DNA of 64,000 bases from JALHST01 sp038316335. GTDB taxonomy: Bacteria; Bacteroidota; Bacteroidia; Flavobacteriales; Flavobacteriaceae. This document shows, piece after piece, positions 17,244 through 25,761 of this stretch. The translations under genes were made by a program, and so were the position numbers. The stretch covers positions 1-64,000 of the forward strand of contig JBBQAM010000019.1 of the NCBI GenBank assembly GCA_038316335.1, given 5' to 3'. Each line of letters opens with the position of its first letter. Position 1 is the stretch's first letter. The notes under the pieces were generated by a model, which made no database searches, had not been told where the DNA came from, and saw only the letters and a list, made by a program, of their open reading frames with translations.

Positions 17244-17356
17244 CCCCAAGGTCAACAACCGATAATAACCAGCACAGCCCGAATGAAAACCTTAAAATTG
17301 GCCAGATTGCCTATGGGATAAAAGTATTTTATGGGATTTTGAGCACGTCTCCGTAA
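17244..17356 (+). pseudogene. Remnant of an M20 peptidase 3' end (repeat copy B)
   Basis: Bases 17244-17346 repeat 14302-14403 of the M20 peptidase. In frame it encodes DNNQHSPNENLKIGQIAYG and nine more identical residues, then TSP and a TAA stop at 17354-17356, whereas copy A continues TSTTN. No start, signal or upstream peptidase sequence remains, so it is a gene fragment. The synonymous difference and its own plausible stop suggest that it came from a full paralog or from the original gene end before rearrangement. Confidence 0.82.
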
Positions 17357-17377
17357 ACCGATTTTAAGGCACTAATA

Positions 17378-18052
17378 TTATTTTTTCAAATTAATAACTA
17401 TTACTCCGTTAGCAGCTCGTACGCCATAAATTGATGCACTTTCATCTCTAAGGACTTTTAAGGACTCTATTTCATTGGGCATAATAAAATCAATTGAACT
17501 AACCGGAGTGCCATCTACAATAAACAAAGGGCTTAATCCAGCGTTTATGGAAGCCCTTGACGTTCCACGCAAATAAACCATACTTCCTACAACCTGCACC
17601 CCGGGGATTTCGGCTACCAGCATTTGATATACATCTCTATATTTGCTGTAATCCTTGGATTTTTTTTTATTCTTGCTCGGTTTATCGTCGGTATATCCCA
17701 ATGTCTCCAAACTATCTTCACTAATAATCTTGTTTTCTTCCGGAAAGACAAAATTCAAAGTATTCGCACCATCGAATTTTAATGTGTAGATACCATTTTT
17801 TCTGAAAAAAACGCTAACAACCATCGTTTCTGGTTTCAACCAAATTTTAAACTTCCCATAGCGATTCGTCTTTATCCTAGTTTTTACAGAATCAACATAC
17901 ACTAAAGCCCCTTTTATAGGATTGCCCTCTGAATCAACCACGGTTCCGCTCACTAATATAGTATCCAAAGAACTCGATTGCGCTGAAATGGAATGATTGA
18001 CAATTACACATACCATAAATATGAAGGATAGTTTGATTTTCATAAGCAACAA
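17378..18052 (-). CDS. Secreted carboxypeptidase-like plus TonB-plug protein (no barrel)
   Basis: A 224-residue protein. A signal peptide (MKIKLSFIFMVCVIVNHS, from the second Met) is followed by a carboxypeptidase-regulatory-like domain at about 30-95 (VSGTVVDSEGNPIKGALVYVD) and, after a Lys-rich linker, a plug domain at about 135-224. The plug has SusC-type hallmarks: PLFIVDGTPVSS, NEIESLKVLRDE, SIYGVRAANGVIVI. The chain ends at NLKK, exactly where a receptor's beta-barrel would begin, so it cannot itself be a channel. A paralog lies immediately upstream. The role is unknown; binding to a receptor or a structural role are possibilities only. Confidence 0.85.
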   Translation of the reverse strand: MLLMKIKLSFIFMVCVIVNHSISAQSSSLDTILVSGTVVDSEGNPIKGALVYVDSVKTRIKTNRYGKFKIWLKPETMVVSVFFRKNGIYTLKFDGANTLNFVFPEENKIISEDSLETLGYTDDKPSKNKKKSKDYSKYRDVYQMLVAEIPGVQVVGSMVYLRGTSRASINAGLSPLFIVDGTPVSSIDFIMPNEIESLKVLRDESASIYGVRAANGVIVINLKK

Positions 18053-18243
18053 TTTAAATTAGCTAGGAATGTAACTTTGATTTACTTAAAAAAACGAAAA
18101 TTGTGCGTCGCATTTGAGAATAAGAACTCTTATTGGGTAAAATCATTTAGCGTAGTGAAAAAAAGCAATCAGTGCAGTTTAAAATTACCATTGATTATGA
18201 CGCTATTAATAATTGTAGCTTTCCAAATAAGAAAATACTTAAT

Positions 18244-18906
18244 TTATTTTTTGAGGGTAATAATAAGCACCCCATTCACACCTCTTAGACCATATTCTGC
18301 GGACTCACTACCTGCTTGAATTACCTTTATCGATTTAATTTCTGAAGTGGGTATCGAAGATAAATTATTATTCGGGACATTATTGACCAATATTAGCGGA
18401 TCTGAATTCCCACTAAAGGTGTTCGGACCTTTGGCAATGGTTATTTTAGTACCGTTTACCCGTACCTGTTGAAATTTTGCCTTTAAGATATCATAAATGG
18501 TGAGATAAGCAGCATAATTATTTGAGTCCCCTTCTGGCTCAACCGTCACGTTAAAACCCAATAAACCCAAATTTTCTTCTGAAATTGGCTTCGAATTTTG
18601 AGGATATTTGAAAGAAAGTTCTTTTTCACCATTAAAATCAACACTCACAATACCATAATCCTCAGAGAATACGGTCAGGATATTTGTTTCGGGTTTTATC
18701 TTGATCTTGAAAAGCCCCTTTTTGTTTGTCTTTGTTCTTGTTTTGGCAGAATCGACATAAACAGATGCTCCTTTGACTGGCTCGTTGTTGAAGTCGGTCA
18801 CTGTGCCTTTTAAGGACAACTCAGATGGAAAAGTCTCTTGGGATTGAATTTTTTGAACTGAAATAAAAGTAAAAATGCAAAGTACTACGTAAATGTGTTT
18901 CATCAT
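18244..18906 (-). CDS. Secreted carboxypeptidase-like plus TonB-plug protein, paralog
   Basis: A 220-residue paralog of the next gene downstream, with the same order of parts: signal peptide (MKHIYVVLCIFTFISVQ), carboxypeptidase-like domain (LKGTVTDFNNEPVKGASVYVD, about 30-95), linker, and a C-terminal plug (PLILVNNVPNNN, SEIKSIKVIQAG, EYGLRGVNGVLIITLKK). The characteristic VDG of the plug is replaced by VNN here and the RAANG motif by RGVNG, so it has diverged more from receptor plugs than its neighbour. The two genes are separated by 191 bases with no clear promoter. No SusC barrel or SusD partner is nearby. Confidence 0.84.
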   Translation of the reverse strand: MMKHIYVVLCIFTFISVQKIQSQETFPSELSLKGTVTDFNNEPVKGASVYVDSAKTRTKTNKKGLFKIKIKPETNILTVFSEDYGIVSVDFNGEKELSFKYPQNSKPISEENLGLLGFNVTVEPEGDSNNYAAYLTIYDILKAKFQQVRVNGTKITIAKGPNTFSGNSDPLILVNNVPNNNLSSIPTSEIKSIKVIQAGSESAEYGLRGVNGVLIITLKK

Positions 18907-19287
18907 GTTTTTTTATACTATTAAATTTCTAATCAGACCATACTACAACGAATTTCTGCCTGCACAGTTGAACGATTGGTTTTCTTCCAATCTTAGCGGT
19001 ATTTAAGGACCATATTGAAATTAATTCCGATAGGTTCCAATTTTTTTATTTTCTGAAACCTCCTTCATAAAGCCACATTACCTTCTTCTTTTAGACGATA
19101 AAAACGACCACTTGTTACCATGATAAGAAAACTTTTCATGATTCAGGGCGCTTTAAAAAATTAAAATTAAGGCAGTTTTGGTCGGATACCCATCCCCTTA
19201 ACGCTTTTTAACAAAGCTTATAAGTTCATTAACTAAAATTCCATGTGTCAATGCCTATATTATAGTTGAACCAAAAAAGAGAGAATA
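18907..19287. other. Non-coding stretch upstream of a small ORF
   Basis: About 380 AT-rich bases between the divergent plug-protein gene and the small plus-strand ORF. I see no gene, tRNA or strong hairpin. No exact TAnnTTTG box was found for either flanking gene. Confidence 0.5.
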
Positions 19288-19428
19288 ATGGGAATTATAA
19301 ATGAACGAAGAAAATTTAAAAGAAAAGTAGAACAACATGATCCTACCAATCCTACGGGAAATACGCATGTCGAAACGAACAAATTTGATATCGATAGTGA
19401 TTCAATAAAGGATCAGCAAAAAAAATAA
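19288..19428 (+). CDS. Small charged hypothetical protein (46 aa)
   Basis: A short frame from ATG 19288 to TAA 19428 encodes a highly charged 46-residue product: basic at the start (NERRKFKRKVEQ), then polar and acidic (KFDIDSDSIKDQQKK). A purine-rich stretch (AAAAAAGAGAGAATA) directly precedes the ATG, and a strong terminator follows 25 bases after the stop, which together support it being a real gene. No hydrophobic segment or known motif is visible. It could equally be a spurious frame in a short non-coding transcript. Confidence 0.5.
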   Translation: MGIINERRKFKRKVEQHDPTNPTGNTHVETNKFDIDSDSIKDQQKK

Positions 19429-19453
19429 GAATTAAATACCTTAATACATAAAG

Positions 19454-19491
19454 CCCCCGCTTCCGATACGTTTCGGAATGCGGGGGTTTTT
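19454..19491. terminator. Bidirectional terminator between small ORF and ppc
   Basis: Arms 19454-19466 (CCCCCGCTTCCGA) and 19473-19486 pair over 13 bp with one bulged T and a 6-base loop, followed by TTTTT on the plus strand. It lies between the convergent small ORF and ppc and can serve both; the minus-strand T run is weaker. Confidence 0.88.
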
Positions 19492-19496
19492 CATTG

Positions 19497-22043
19497 TCAA
19501 GCCGAATTTCTACTGGCATTTATATTGCCATACAAGCTTCGGGTCACGATCTTCTCATACAATTCTATATAATCTGATTTTTGTCCAATTTTTTGCAGGG
19601 CATATTGCTGGATCACCAACAAGGGAAGTACGATATTCTCCCGTATTTTAATAGATTCCCTAGATACTGCTTCGTTCTCCATTAAAATCTTTGTATCCGA
19701 GATTTGTAGTAGCATCTGCTTTGACAAGGTATACTCCCCGTAAAGAATGTTCCAAAATTCGCCATATTCGGGATCTTCCTTCATGTAACTTGTCAATTCA
19801 AAGTAACATTTTGAAAGCGACATCATACTATTTAACATAAGGGCCTTAAAAAAAGGCACTTGCTTATAAAGTCTTTTCAGGTCTTTCATTCTACCTGCAT
19901 CCTTAAGTGTCTTCAAGGCGGTGCCAATGCCAAAATATCCTGGAACATTCTGTTTCAATTGACTCCAAGAACCAACAAAGGAAATGGCCCGAAGATCAGT
20001 CAATTCAAGCTTTTTCTTATTGCCTCTTTTTCCAGGCCTACTGCCAATATTGGCCATTTGATAATATTTCAGCGTACTTCGGTTCTCTAAATAGGAAATG
20101 AATTTTTCATGATTCTTTAAAGCATCATATTTATCAAAGCTCAAGGTTGAAAGTTCTTCCAATAATTGTCTTGAGTCATCGGAGATTACATTTTCCTTTC
20201 CGAATAAATTGTTTGACAACCCAGCTGTCAATAGTTGTTCGCTATTGTGCATGAACTGCTCCTTTGTGCCGTAAGTACTGGTAATGGTCTGTCCTTGTAT
20301 GGTCAATTGTATTTCATGATTGGCGATGTCCTTGGTTTGGGCAGCATAAAAACGATGGGTTTTGCCCCCACCCCTTGCCGGCGGGCCACCCCTTCCATCG
20401 AAAAATATCGCCTGAATTGCATATTTGCGACAAATCTTTGACAATTTTTCCTTCGTCTTGAAAATCGACCAATTCGCCTTAACATAACCCCCATCCTTGG
20501 TGCCATCAGAAAAACCGAGCATGATCGTATGCTTATTGTTCCTTCGATCTAAATGATCCCGATATTCAGGTATTTCAAACAAAGTCTTCATCGTCGCCTC
20601 TGAGGTTTCCATACCTTTCATAGTCTCAAAAAGGGGAACGATGTCGAATGTTATTCCCTCCATTGCCCAACCACACCAGCGAAAAAGTCCAATGACAAAG
20701 AGCACCGAAAACACATCTTCTGAATTACTGATAATATAACGGTTACAGCCTTCTTCACCATTTCTATCCTGTATGGCCTTTAACTGGGAAATATTCTCAA
20801 GTGTATCCTTCACAATCTCATCATCATAATCATCAGGTGATACTGTTAGATTTTTATGCAAGAGCAGGTCGATCAATGTTTCTTCCTCAAGTTCTTCAAG
20901 TGATTGGTTGATAAGTCCGTTTTGCAATAGCAGCGACTCGATCACCCTTTTGTGCATACTATGATCTTGTCGAATGTCTAACGTTGCAAAATGGGTCTTA
21001 AAAATTCGTACTTTGTCAATCAAGGCATCAAGATCCGATAAGTAAAGGCTTTGATATTTTTCAATCAAAAGTTGTCTGATGAGTATGAGAGGATCGATAA
21101 TATCCTCAAATCGAACATTTTTGCTCCTATCGAACATAGCGACATATAGATTGCCCCTAAGTTGTAATAAAGGCTCCTGCAAATCCTTAAAAGTGAGTTT
21201 CTGCTGTATCCGTTTCAGATCATTGTAATAGCATTTCATTAGATTCACGCGAAGTTCGTCGGCGACTTCCTTCGTTATGGAAGCCGTCACAAAGGGATTA
21301 CCGTCGCGATCTCCCCCGGGCCAAAATCCGAGTTTTATAATGTTATGATTCTCGAAATGGTTGTTACTGATATTTTCCTTGATATAGGAGTACAAGTCCC
21401 CGACCGCATCATAATATACATTCCGAAGAATGTATATGATATTTTTGGCCTCATCAAGTGGTGTTGGCTTCTTGGCATTGATCAATGAAGTAAGCCCTAA
21501 TTGCTCTAAGGTAACGTCTATAGCGTTTATTTTATTTTCAAGGATAAGGGATCGCAATTCCGCAATAATGTCCAAAATGGCCGGGGTATAAAATTGGGTC
21601 GGGTGCGCCGTAAGCACAATTCTTGCACTAAATGTGGACAATTTTTCGGCAACCCTGTCCCAACTTTTATCCTTGTCGACGAGCTGAAAATAGTCCTTGA
21701 TAGAAAGAGACCTTCGGTGCTCCTGTAATTTTGGAAAGGCTGCATCTTCCACACTGTCATACAATACCACTTGACGTTCGACATATTGGATAATTCGGAA
21801 CATAAAATCAATACGGTCCCGTTCCGAATCGATATTGGCATAATTTTGAAAAAATGCTTCTAAAATATCCTGTGGATTTTGTCCTGATTGTAACCCTTTT
21901 TGACTTTGATCCAAAAGTAAGGGGATAAGCATCCCAACATTCTCAATATTTTGATAAGGCAAGTTTAGGAACAAGCTATTGTAGACGTTAAACTTGTTGC
22001 TCACCGATTTCTTAAACTCCTTTAATCTTTCTAATTGCTGCAT
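19497..22043 (-). CDS. ppc: Phosphoenolpyruvate carboxylase
   Basis: Carboxylates PEP with bicarbonate to oxaloacetate, refilling the TCA cycle. The 848-residue protein carries the catalytic His147 in VLTAHPTQ, GFWPGGDRDGNP, the FDGRGGPPARGGG active-site loop, and ANIGSRPGKR. It ends NASRNSA, a variant of the usual RNTG C-terminus that reaches the active site. Length is near the bacterial norm. It is a single transcription unit, with a bidirectional terminator just beyond its stop. Confidence 0.96.
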   Translation of the reverse strand: MQQLERLKEFKKSVSNKFNVYNSLFLNLPYQNIENVGMLIPLLLDQSQKGLQSGQNPQDILEAFFQNYANIDSERDRIDFMFRIIQYVERQVVLYDSVEDAAFPKLQEHRRSLSIKDYFQLVDKDKSWDRVAEKLSTFSARIVLTAHPTQFYTPAILDIIAELRSLILENKINAIDVTLEQLGLTSLINAKKPTPLDEAKNIIYILRNVYYDAVGDLYSYIKENISNNHFENHNIIKLGFWPGGDRDGNPFVTASITKEVADELRVNLMKCYYNDLKRIQQKLTFKDLQEPLLQLRGNLYVAMFDRSKNVRFEDIIDPLILIRQLLIEKYQSLYLSDLDALIDKVRIFKTHFATLDIRQDHSMHKRVIESLLLQNGLINQSLEELEEETLIDLLLHKNLTVSPDDYDDEIVKDTLENISQLKAIQDRNGEEGCNRYIISNSEDVFSVLFVIGLFRWCGWAMEGITFDIVPLFETMKGMETSEATMKTLFEIPEYRDHLDRRNNKHTIMLGFSDGTKDGGYVKANWSIFKTKEKLSKICRKYAIQAIFFDGRGGPPARGGGKTHRFYAAQTKDIANHEIQLTIQGQTITSTYGTKEQFMHNSEQLLTAGLSNNLFGKENVISDDSRQLLEELSTLSFDKYDALKNHEKFISYLENRSTLKYYQMANIGSRPGKRGNKKKLELTDLRAISFVGSWSQLKQNVPGYFGIGTALKTLKDAGRMKDLKRLYKQVPFFKALMLNSMMSLSKCYFELTSYMKEDPEYGEFWNILYGEYTLSKQMLLQISDTKILMENEAVSRESIKIRENIVLPLLVIQQYALQKIGQKSDYIELYEKIVTRSLYGNINASRNSA

Positions 22044-22205
22044 AAAATAGTATTATATCAACTATACTTCCCTTTTCGTAAAAATTAATCACTCAAATAT
22101 CGGCATAAATACATGATACGACAGGGGATAATTTAGCAAATAACAAAATCAGGGTTTTTGCCTTAAAATCACAACAGTACCTGTTAAATGTCTTAAAATC
22201 TCCAT

Positions 22206-22904
22206 TTATTTAATAAAATAAGGTCGGTATTGTTGTACCCTAAAGTCAAAAGTAGTGAAATTGTGATCTAGGGCCTTCTGCTCCTTATAGGTTTTCAGAC
22301 TTCCAATGGCCCTGTTGGCTGCACCTGAAGGGGCGGTCAATGACACGGTCCGAATAATGCGAACATTTGAACCATTGGTTGCTTTTCCAGCCAATGTAAA
22401 TTGATGAATTCGCGGTATTTCGTTTAAAACCACTTCAAGCGTCAAATTATTTTCCTTCAAATGCTTCCTAAAAAAATACTCCGGCCCATTTTTGCTATTA
22501 CCTCCCGTGAACAGTAGCATCTCGATTTTTGGAAAGCGATGCAAATATGCAAGTAGGTTCCTTAATTTAATGTTTTGCATTCCCATATCGGATGCATCGA
22601 TTTTCGACCGTTCGGCACTGGCGACAATATCACAGATACCGATGCGATGGTCTCTCAAAAAATCGATGCGCTGCTGTATTGCTGCATCGGTGTCTTCAAA
22701 TTTAAGCTGTAAGTCGAATAGTTCGTTCAAAATAGGCCATAATTGACCGTTGCGGCTTCCGTAACAAAAATTCACGTCGTCTTGTTTCAATTCCCCAATT
22801 GTAAAACGTGGAGGTGGTAAGGTGCCAACAATCAACTTCGTGGCCTCCTCGAATAAAAAGGGTTCATAAGGATGTGTGTGCAGAAACATAGTCTTTTGTT
22901 TCAT
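22206..22904 (-). CDS. Uracil-DNA glycosylase superfamily protein
   Basis: A 232-residue protein of the UDG-like fold. The motif LIVGTLPPPRF resembles the motif A loop of mismatch glycosylases, followed by FCYGSRNGQLWPIL (family F-x-Y-G-x-x-x-N-x-x-W), CDIVASAERSKIDASD, LLFTGGNS and a late TAPSGAANRAIG loop in the position of the S/T-P-S-x-A-N motif. It is thus likely to bind or excise a damaged base, but the exact substrate is open. The start may be the ATG five codons later, giving MFLHTHPYEPF, which is a more typical N-terminus. Confidence 0.75.
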   Translation of the reverse strand: MKQKTMFLHTHPYEPFLFEEATKLIVGTLPPPRFTIGELKQDDVNFCYGSRNGQLWPILNELFDLQLKFEDTDAAIQQRIDFLRDHRIGICDIVASAERSKIDASDMGMQNIKLRNLLAYLHRFPKIEMLLFTGGNSKNGPEYFFRKHLKENNLTLEVVLNEIPRIHQFTLAGKATNGSNVRIIRTVSLTAPSGAANRAIGSLKTYKEQKALDHNFTTFDFRVQQYRPYFIK

Positions 22905-23037
22905 TGTTTTAAATACTTGTAATCAGGCATCCAAGGCTATTATAAAACGAATTACGATCCACTTCTGGCTATTAATAAAATTAAATGGGTGCCGTCGGCA
23001 TGCCGCATACGTAATTTGGGCCCGCCCGCCCGTTAGT

Positions 23038-23077
23038 TATCGGGAGCTATTGGGAGCTATTGAGAGCTATCGGGGTA
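23038..23077. repeat. Short 10-bp tandem repeat
   Basis: Four successive 10-base units, TATCGGGAGC, TATTGGGAGC, TATTGAGAGC and TATCGGGGTA, sit upstream of the THX gene, just after a GC-rich patch. The first three differ by one base from their neighbours. Confidence 0.8.
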
Positions 23078-23137
23078 AATTTTGGCTATTGTCAGGTTAA
23101 ATTCGTAATTTTAGGTAGTTCAGTTAAAGACAAAGTT

Positions 23138-23266
23138 ATGGGTAAAGGTGATAAAAAAACGAGGCGTGGTAAAATTGCCAACAACTCGTACGGTTCTAGA
23201 AGGCCGCAAAAAATCAAGAAAAGACAAAGCGTTGAGGAAAAAATCAGCATTAAAAAGAAAAAGTAG
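23138..23266 (+). CDS. Small ribosomal subunit protein THX
   Basis: A 42-residue, very basic protein that starts MGKGDKKTRRGKIANNSYGS, which is the THX family pattern (first seen as a peptide bound in the head of the 30S subunit). It has a Lys-rich tail longer than in Thermus. An in-frame TTG-type start further upstream (23060) would add an unlikely extension, so ATG 23138 is chosen. It converges with yaaA, 13 bases apart. Confidence 0.85.
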   Translation: MGKGDKKTRRGKIANNSYGSRRPQKIKKRQSVEEKISIKKKK

Positions 23267-23279
23267 CGTTGCGCTGGTG

Positions 23280-24041
23280 CTATCGCACAAAAACCGGTTG
23301 ATTTTCCTTTAACGTATGTTCTTTACTGAATTGATAACCCTCTAATGTAAATGCCCGAATATCGTTCAGGGTTTTTGCATTTGAATCCAGGATATAGCGA
23401 ACCATGGTACCTCGGGCCTTTTTAGCAAAGAAACTGAGTACTTTTAGGTTATCGTTCTTCCAGTCCTTAAAAATAGGTGTGACCACTGGCACTTTTAACT
23501 GCTTTTCATCGAGTACCGAAAAATATTCGCTACTGGCCAGATTGATAAAAAGCTCATTATCCTTTAATTCGGCATTTAAATAGGCCGTTAGGTCTTTCTT
23601 CCAGAAATCATACAGATTCTTTTTACGACCCACACGTATCTGTGTGCCCATTTCAAGTCGATAGGGTTGAATTAGATCGAGTGGTTTCAAAATTCCATAC
23701 AATCCCGATAAAATGCGGAGGGTATCCTGTAATTGGTCTATTTTGTTTTCGGGAATTGTATAGGCATCCAATCCTTGATAAACTTCCCCATTAAACGCAT
23801 AAACCGCTGGCCGGGAATTTTCGGGATTGAAAGGTATTGTAAAGTTCTGGTTACGCTCCCAGTTTAATTCGGCAAGCGCTGGCGAAATATGCATCAGTTT
23901 GGCCAAGGCTTTCGGATTCTTTTTGGCCAAGATCCTATTTATTTTTTCGGATTTTTCCAGAAATTGGGGCCGTGTGAATTTTGACTTGGGCCACTCGCTT
24001 ATGAAATCAAGCGACTTGGCTGGGGACACAACTATTTTCAT
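23280..24041 (-). CDS. yaaA: Peroxide stress protein YaaA (UPF0246)
   Basis: A 253-residue YaaA-family protein; in E. coli this lowers free iron and protects DNA from peroxide. It starts MKIVVSPAKSLDF and has the conserved AVYAFNGEVYQGLDA, ILSGLYGILKPLDLIQPYRLEMG, and FFAKKARGTMVRYI blocks. A minus-strand TATTTTTG box at 24055-24062 lies 13 bases upstream of the ATG, implying a very short 5' leader. It converges with THX. Confidence 0.93.
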   Translation of the reverse strand: MKIVVSPAKSLDFISEWPKSKFTRPQFLEKSEKINRILAKKNPKALAKLMHISPALAELNWERNQNFTIPFNPENSRPAVYAFNGEVYQGLDAYTIPENKIDQLQDTLRILSGLYGILKPLDLIQPYRLEMGTQIRVGRKKNLYDFWKKDLTAYLNAELKDNELFINLASSEYFSVLDEKQLKVPVVTPIFKDWKNDNLKVLSFFAKKARGTMVRYILDSNAKTLNDIRAFTLEGYQFSKEHTLKENQPVFVR

Positions 24042-24054
24042 TTACACTTTTTTT

Positions 24055-24062
24055 CAAAAATA
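24055..24062 (-). promoter_or_regulatory. Promoter -7 element for yaaA
   Basis: The minus strand reads TATTTTTG, an exact TAnnTTTG match 13 bases before the ATG. No matching upstream TTG at 17-21 bases, so moderate confidence. Confidence 0.4.
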
Positions 24063-24113
24063 ATCAAGTTTTCCATTTTGACCTATTCGCAGGTATATGG
24101 TAAATGATGGCAG

Positions 24114-25145
24114 TTATTCAGTAGTACTATGTTTTGCATACTGACGCCATTTCTCGATACATTCTGCCATATCTTCTGGGATTTCCGACTCAAAACGCAT
24201 GGTTTTCCCAGTAACTGGATGGACAAACCCCAAGGATTTGGCATGCAGAGCCTGTCTCGGCAGTATCTTGAAGGCGTTCTCAACAAATTGTTTGTACTTG
24301 GTAAATGTGGTTCCCTTAAGAATTTTATCCCCGCCATAACGTTCGTCATTGAATAACGTATGGCCAATATATTTCATATGTGCCCGTATTTGATGGGTAC
24401 GTCCCGTTTCAAGCTTGCAGGAGACCAAGGTCACATATCCCAATCGTTCCAAAACCGTGTAGTGTGTAATGGCCTCCTTGCCTTCATCACCTTCCGGAAA
24501 AACATGCATTTGCAATCGATTTTTGGGATTCCGACCAATATTGCCCTCGATAGTTCCGTTGTTATTTTCCATATTTCCCCAAACCAAAGCAATATATTCC
24601 CTCTCTGATGACTTATCGAAAAATTGTTTGGCAAGGTGCGTCATGGCGGCTTCGGTCTTGGCGATTACCAAAAGTCCAGAAGTATCTTTATCGATTCTAT
24701 GTACCAATCCCGGTCGTTCGTTGCTATTGACCGGTAGGTCTTTTATATGATGTAATAAGGCATTGATCAAGGTTCCTGAATAATTACCATGTCCGGGATG
24801 CACGACCATCCCTGCAGGCTTATTGACCACCAATAGGGTTTCGTCTTCATAGACTATGGATAACGGAATATCTTCCGGCACCAGCAAAAATTCATGCGGT
24901 GGGTGTGCAAATAGCACTTTGACTTCATCACCTGCTTTAACCCGATAGTTTTGTTTTACAATGGAATCATTGACCCAAATATGACCATCCTTAGCGGCTT
25001 GCTGAATTTTATTACGTGTGGCATATTCGATAAAGTTCATCAAAAATTTATCAACACGCAGGGGCTCTTGCCCTTTTGATGCCAAGAATCTATGATGCTC
25101 AAAAAGCTCTTCTTCATTACCCTCTTGGGTTTCCGGAAATTCCAT
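24114..25145 (-). CDS. RluA-family 23S rRNA pseudouridine synthase (RluD type)
   Basis: Converts uridines to pseudouridine in 23S rRNA. The 343-residue protein has an N-terminal S4 RNA-binding domain (LRVDKFLMNFI to VNDSIVKQNYRVKAGDEV, about 32-90) and the catalytic motif HRIDKDTSGLLVIAK with the active Asp. Further family blocks are NKPAGMVVHPGHGN and CKLETGRTHQIRAHM. It starts 3 bases after the PASTA gene stop, so the two form an operon. The RluD specificity is inferred from length and the S4 domain. Confidence 0.92.
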   Translation of the reverse strand: MEFPETQEGNEEELFEHHRFLASKGQEPLRVDKFLMNFIEYATRNKIQQAAKDGHIWVNDSIVKQNYRVKAGDEVKVLFAHPPHEFLLVPEDIPLSIVYEDETLLVVNKPAGMVVHPGHGNYSGTLINALLHHIKDLPVNSNERPGLVHRIDKDTSGLLVIAKTEAAMTHLAKQFFDKSSEREYIALVWGNMENNNGTIEGNIGRNPKNRLQMHVFPEGDEGKEAITHYTVLERLGYVTLVSCKLETGRTHQIRAHMKYIGHTLFNDERYGGDKILKGTTFTKYKQFVENAFKILPRQALHAKSLGFVHPVTGKTMRFESEIPEDMAECIEKWRQYAKHSTTE

Positions 25146-25148
25146 AGG

Positions 25149-25736
25149 CTAGAGTGAATCGGCCTTGATCAAGGCCCTATCGGTCACGGTGCCATTGCCG
25201 CAGATCAGCTCTATTTTTGAAGTTTTGGGTAGTTTGTCCCCTGGGGAAATATTCTTTCCCTTGAATTTTATATAATAGACCATGTCTTTTCCCAATTCAT
25301 CGATATAGCTAACCCGTTGTACATCCAGTCCAACGGCACGGAGCATAGATGCCGCATTTCGCTGGGTAACTTGAATAACATTCGGAACGGTTACTTTTTT
25401 ATACCCAGACGGATTTACGGTAAAATATATCTTTCGATTCTCCTTCACCTTTTCTCCTGGAGGAGGGTCTTGCTCAATAATCGAAAATCTTGGGTAATCG
25501 GGATTATAGTTGGCCGAATCCTGGACTTCATACCGCAGGCCGGCCTGCTCAATAGCCTGACGCATTTCGCTTACCGACATTTTAGAAAAATCGGGTACCT
25601 GCACGAATTCTCCATGGTTCGTAGTGCTTTTCAACCATTGCAATACCAAAAAAACGATGACTATCAAGGCCAGTAGGGCAAAACCGAGCTGTTTCAAAAA
25701 AGTCTTGCTCCTCAAAAAATTAAGAAAATCCCTCAT
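25149..25736 (-). CDS. PASTA domain membrane protein
   Basis: A 195-residue protein anchored by one N-terminal membrane helix (about residues 16-33, LGFALLALIVIVFLVLQWL). The outer part has three successive PASTA units (FVQVPDFSKMSVSEMRQAIE, VTVPNVIQVTQRNAASMLR, and a degenerate third), each a small alpha-beta domain that binds peptidoglycan-like ligands in other proteins. There is no kinase or transpeptidase domain. It is cotranscribed with the pseudouridine synthase and lies divergent from ddl, a cell-wall gene, a conserved arrangement in this family of bacteria. Confidence 0.9.
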   Translation of the reverse strand: MRDFLNFLRSKTFLKQLGFALLALIVIVFLVLQWLKSTTNHGEFVQVPDFSKMSVSEMRQAIEQAGLRYEVQDSANYNPDYPRFSIIEQDPPPGEKVKENRKIYFTVNPSGYKKVTVPNVIQVTQRNAASMLRAVGLDVQRVSYIDELGKDMVYYIKFKGKNISPGDKLPKTSKIELICGNGTVTDRALIKADSL

Positions 25737-25753
25737 TTCATACTATTGTATCG

Positions 25754-25761
25754 CAAAGATA
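25754..25761 (-). promoter_or_regulatory. Promoter -7 element for the PASTA gene
   Basis: The minus strand reads TATCTTTG, an exact consensus match, 18 bases before the ATG. The upstream TTG is too far (32 bases) to be sure of the whole promoter. Confidence 0.5.

Noticed and set aside
18077..18319. A plus-strand frame preceded by an exact TAACTTTG box
   Set aside because: The frame runs antisense into the plug gene, has no family features, and the box overlaps its own start, so the match is probably chance in AT-rich DNA.
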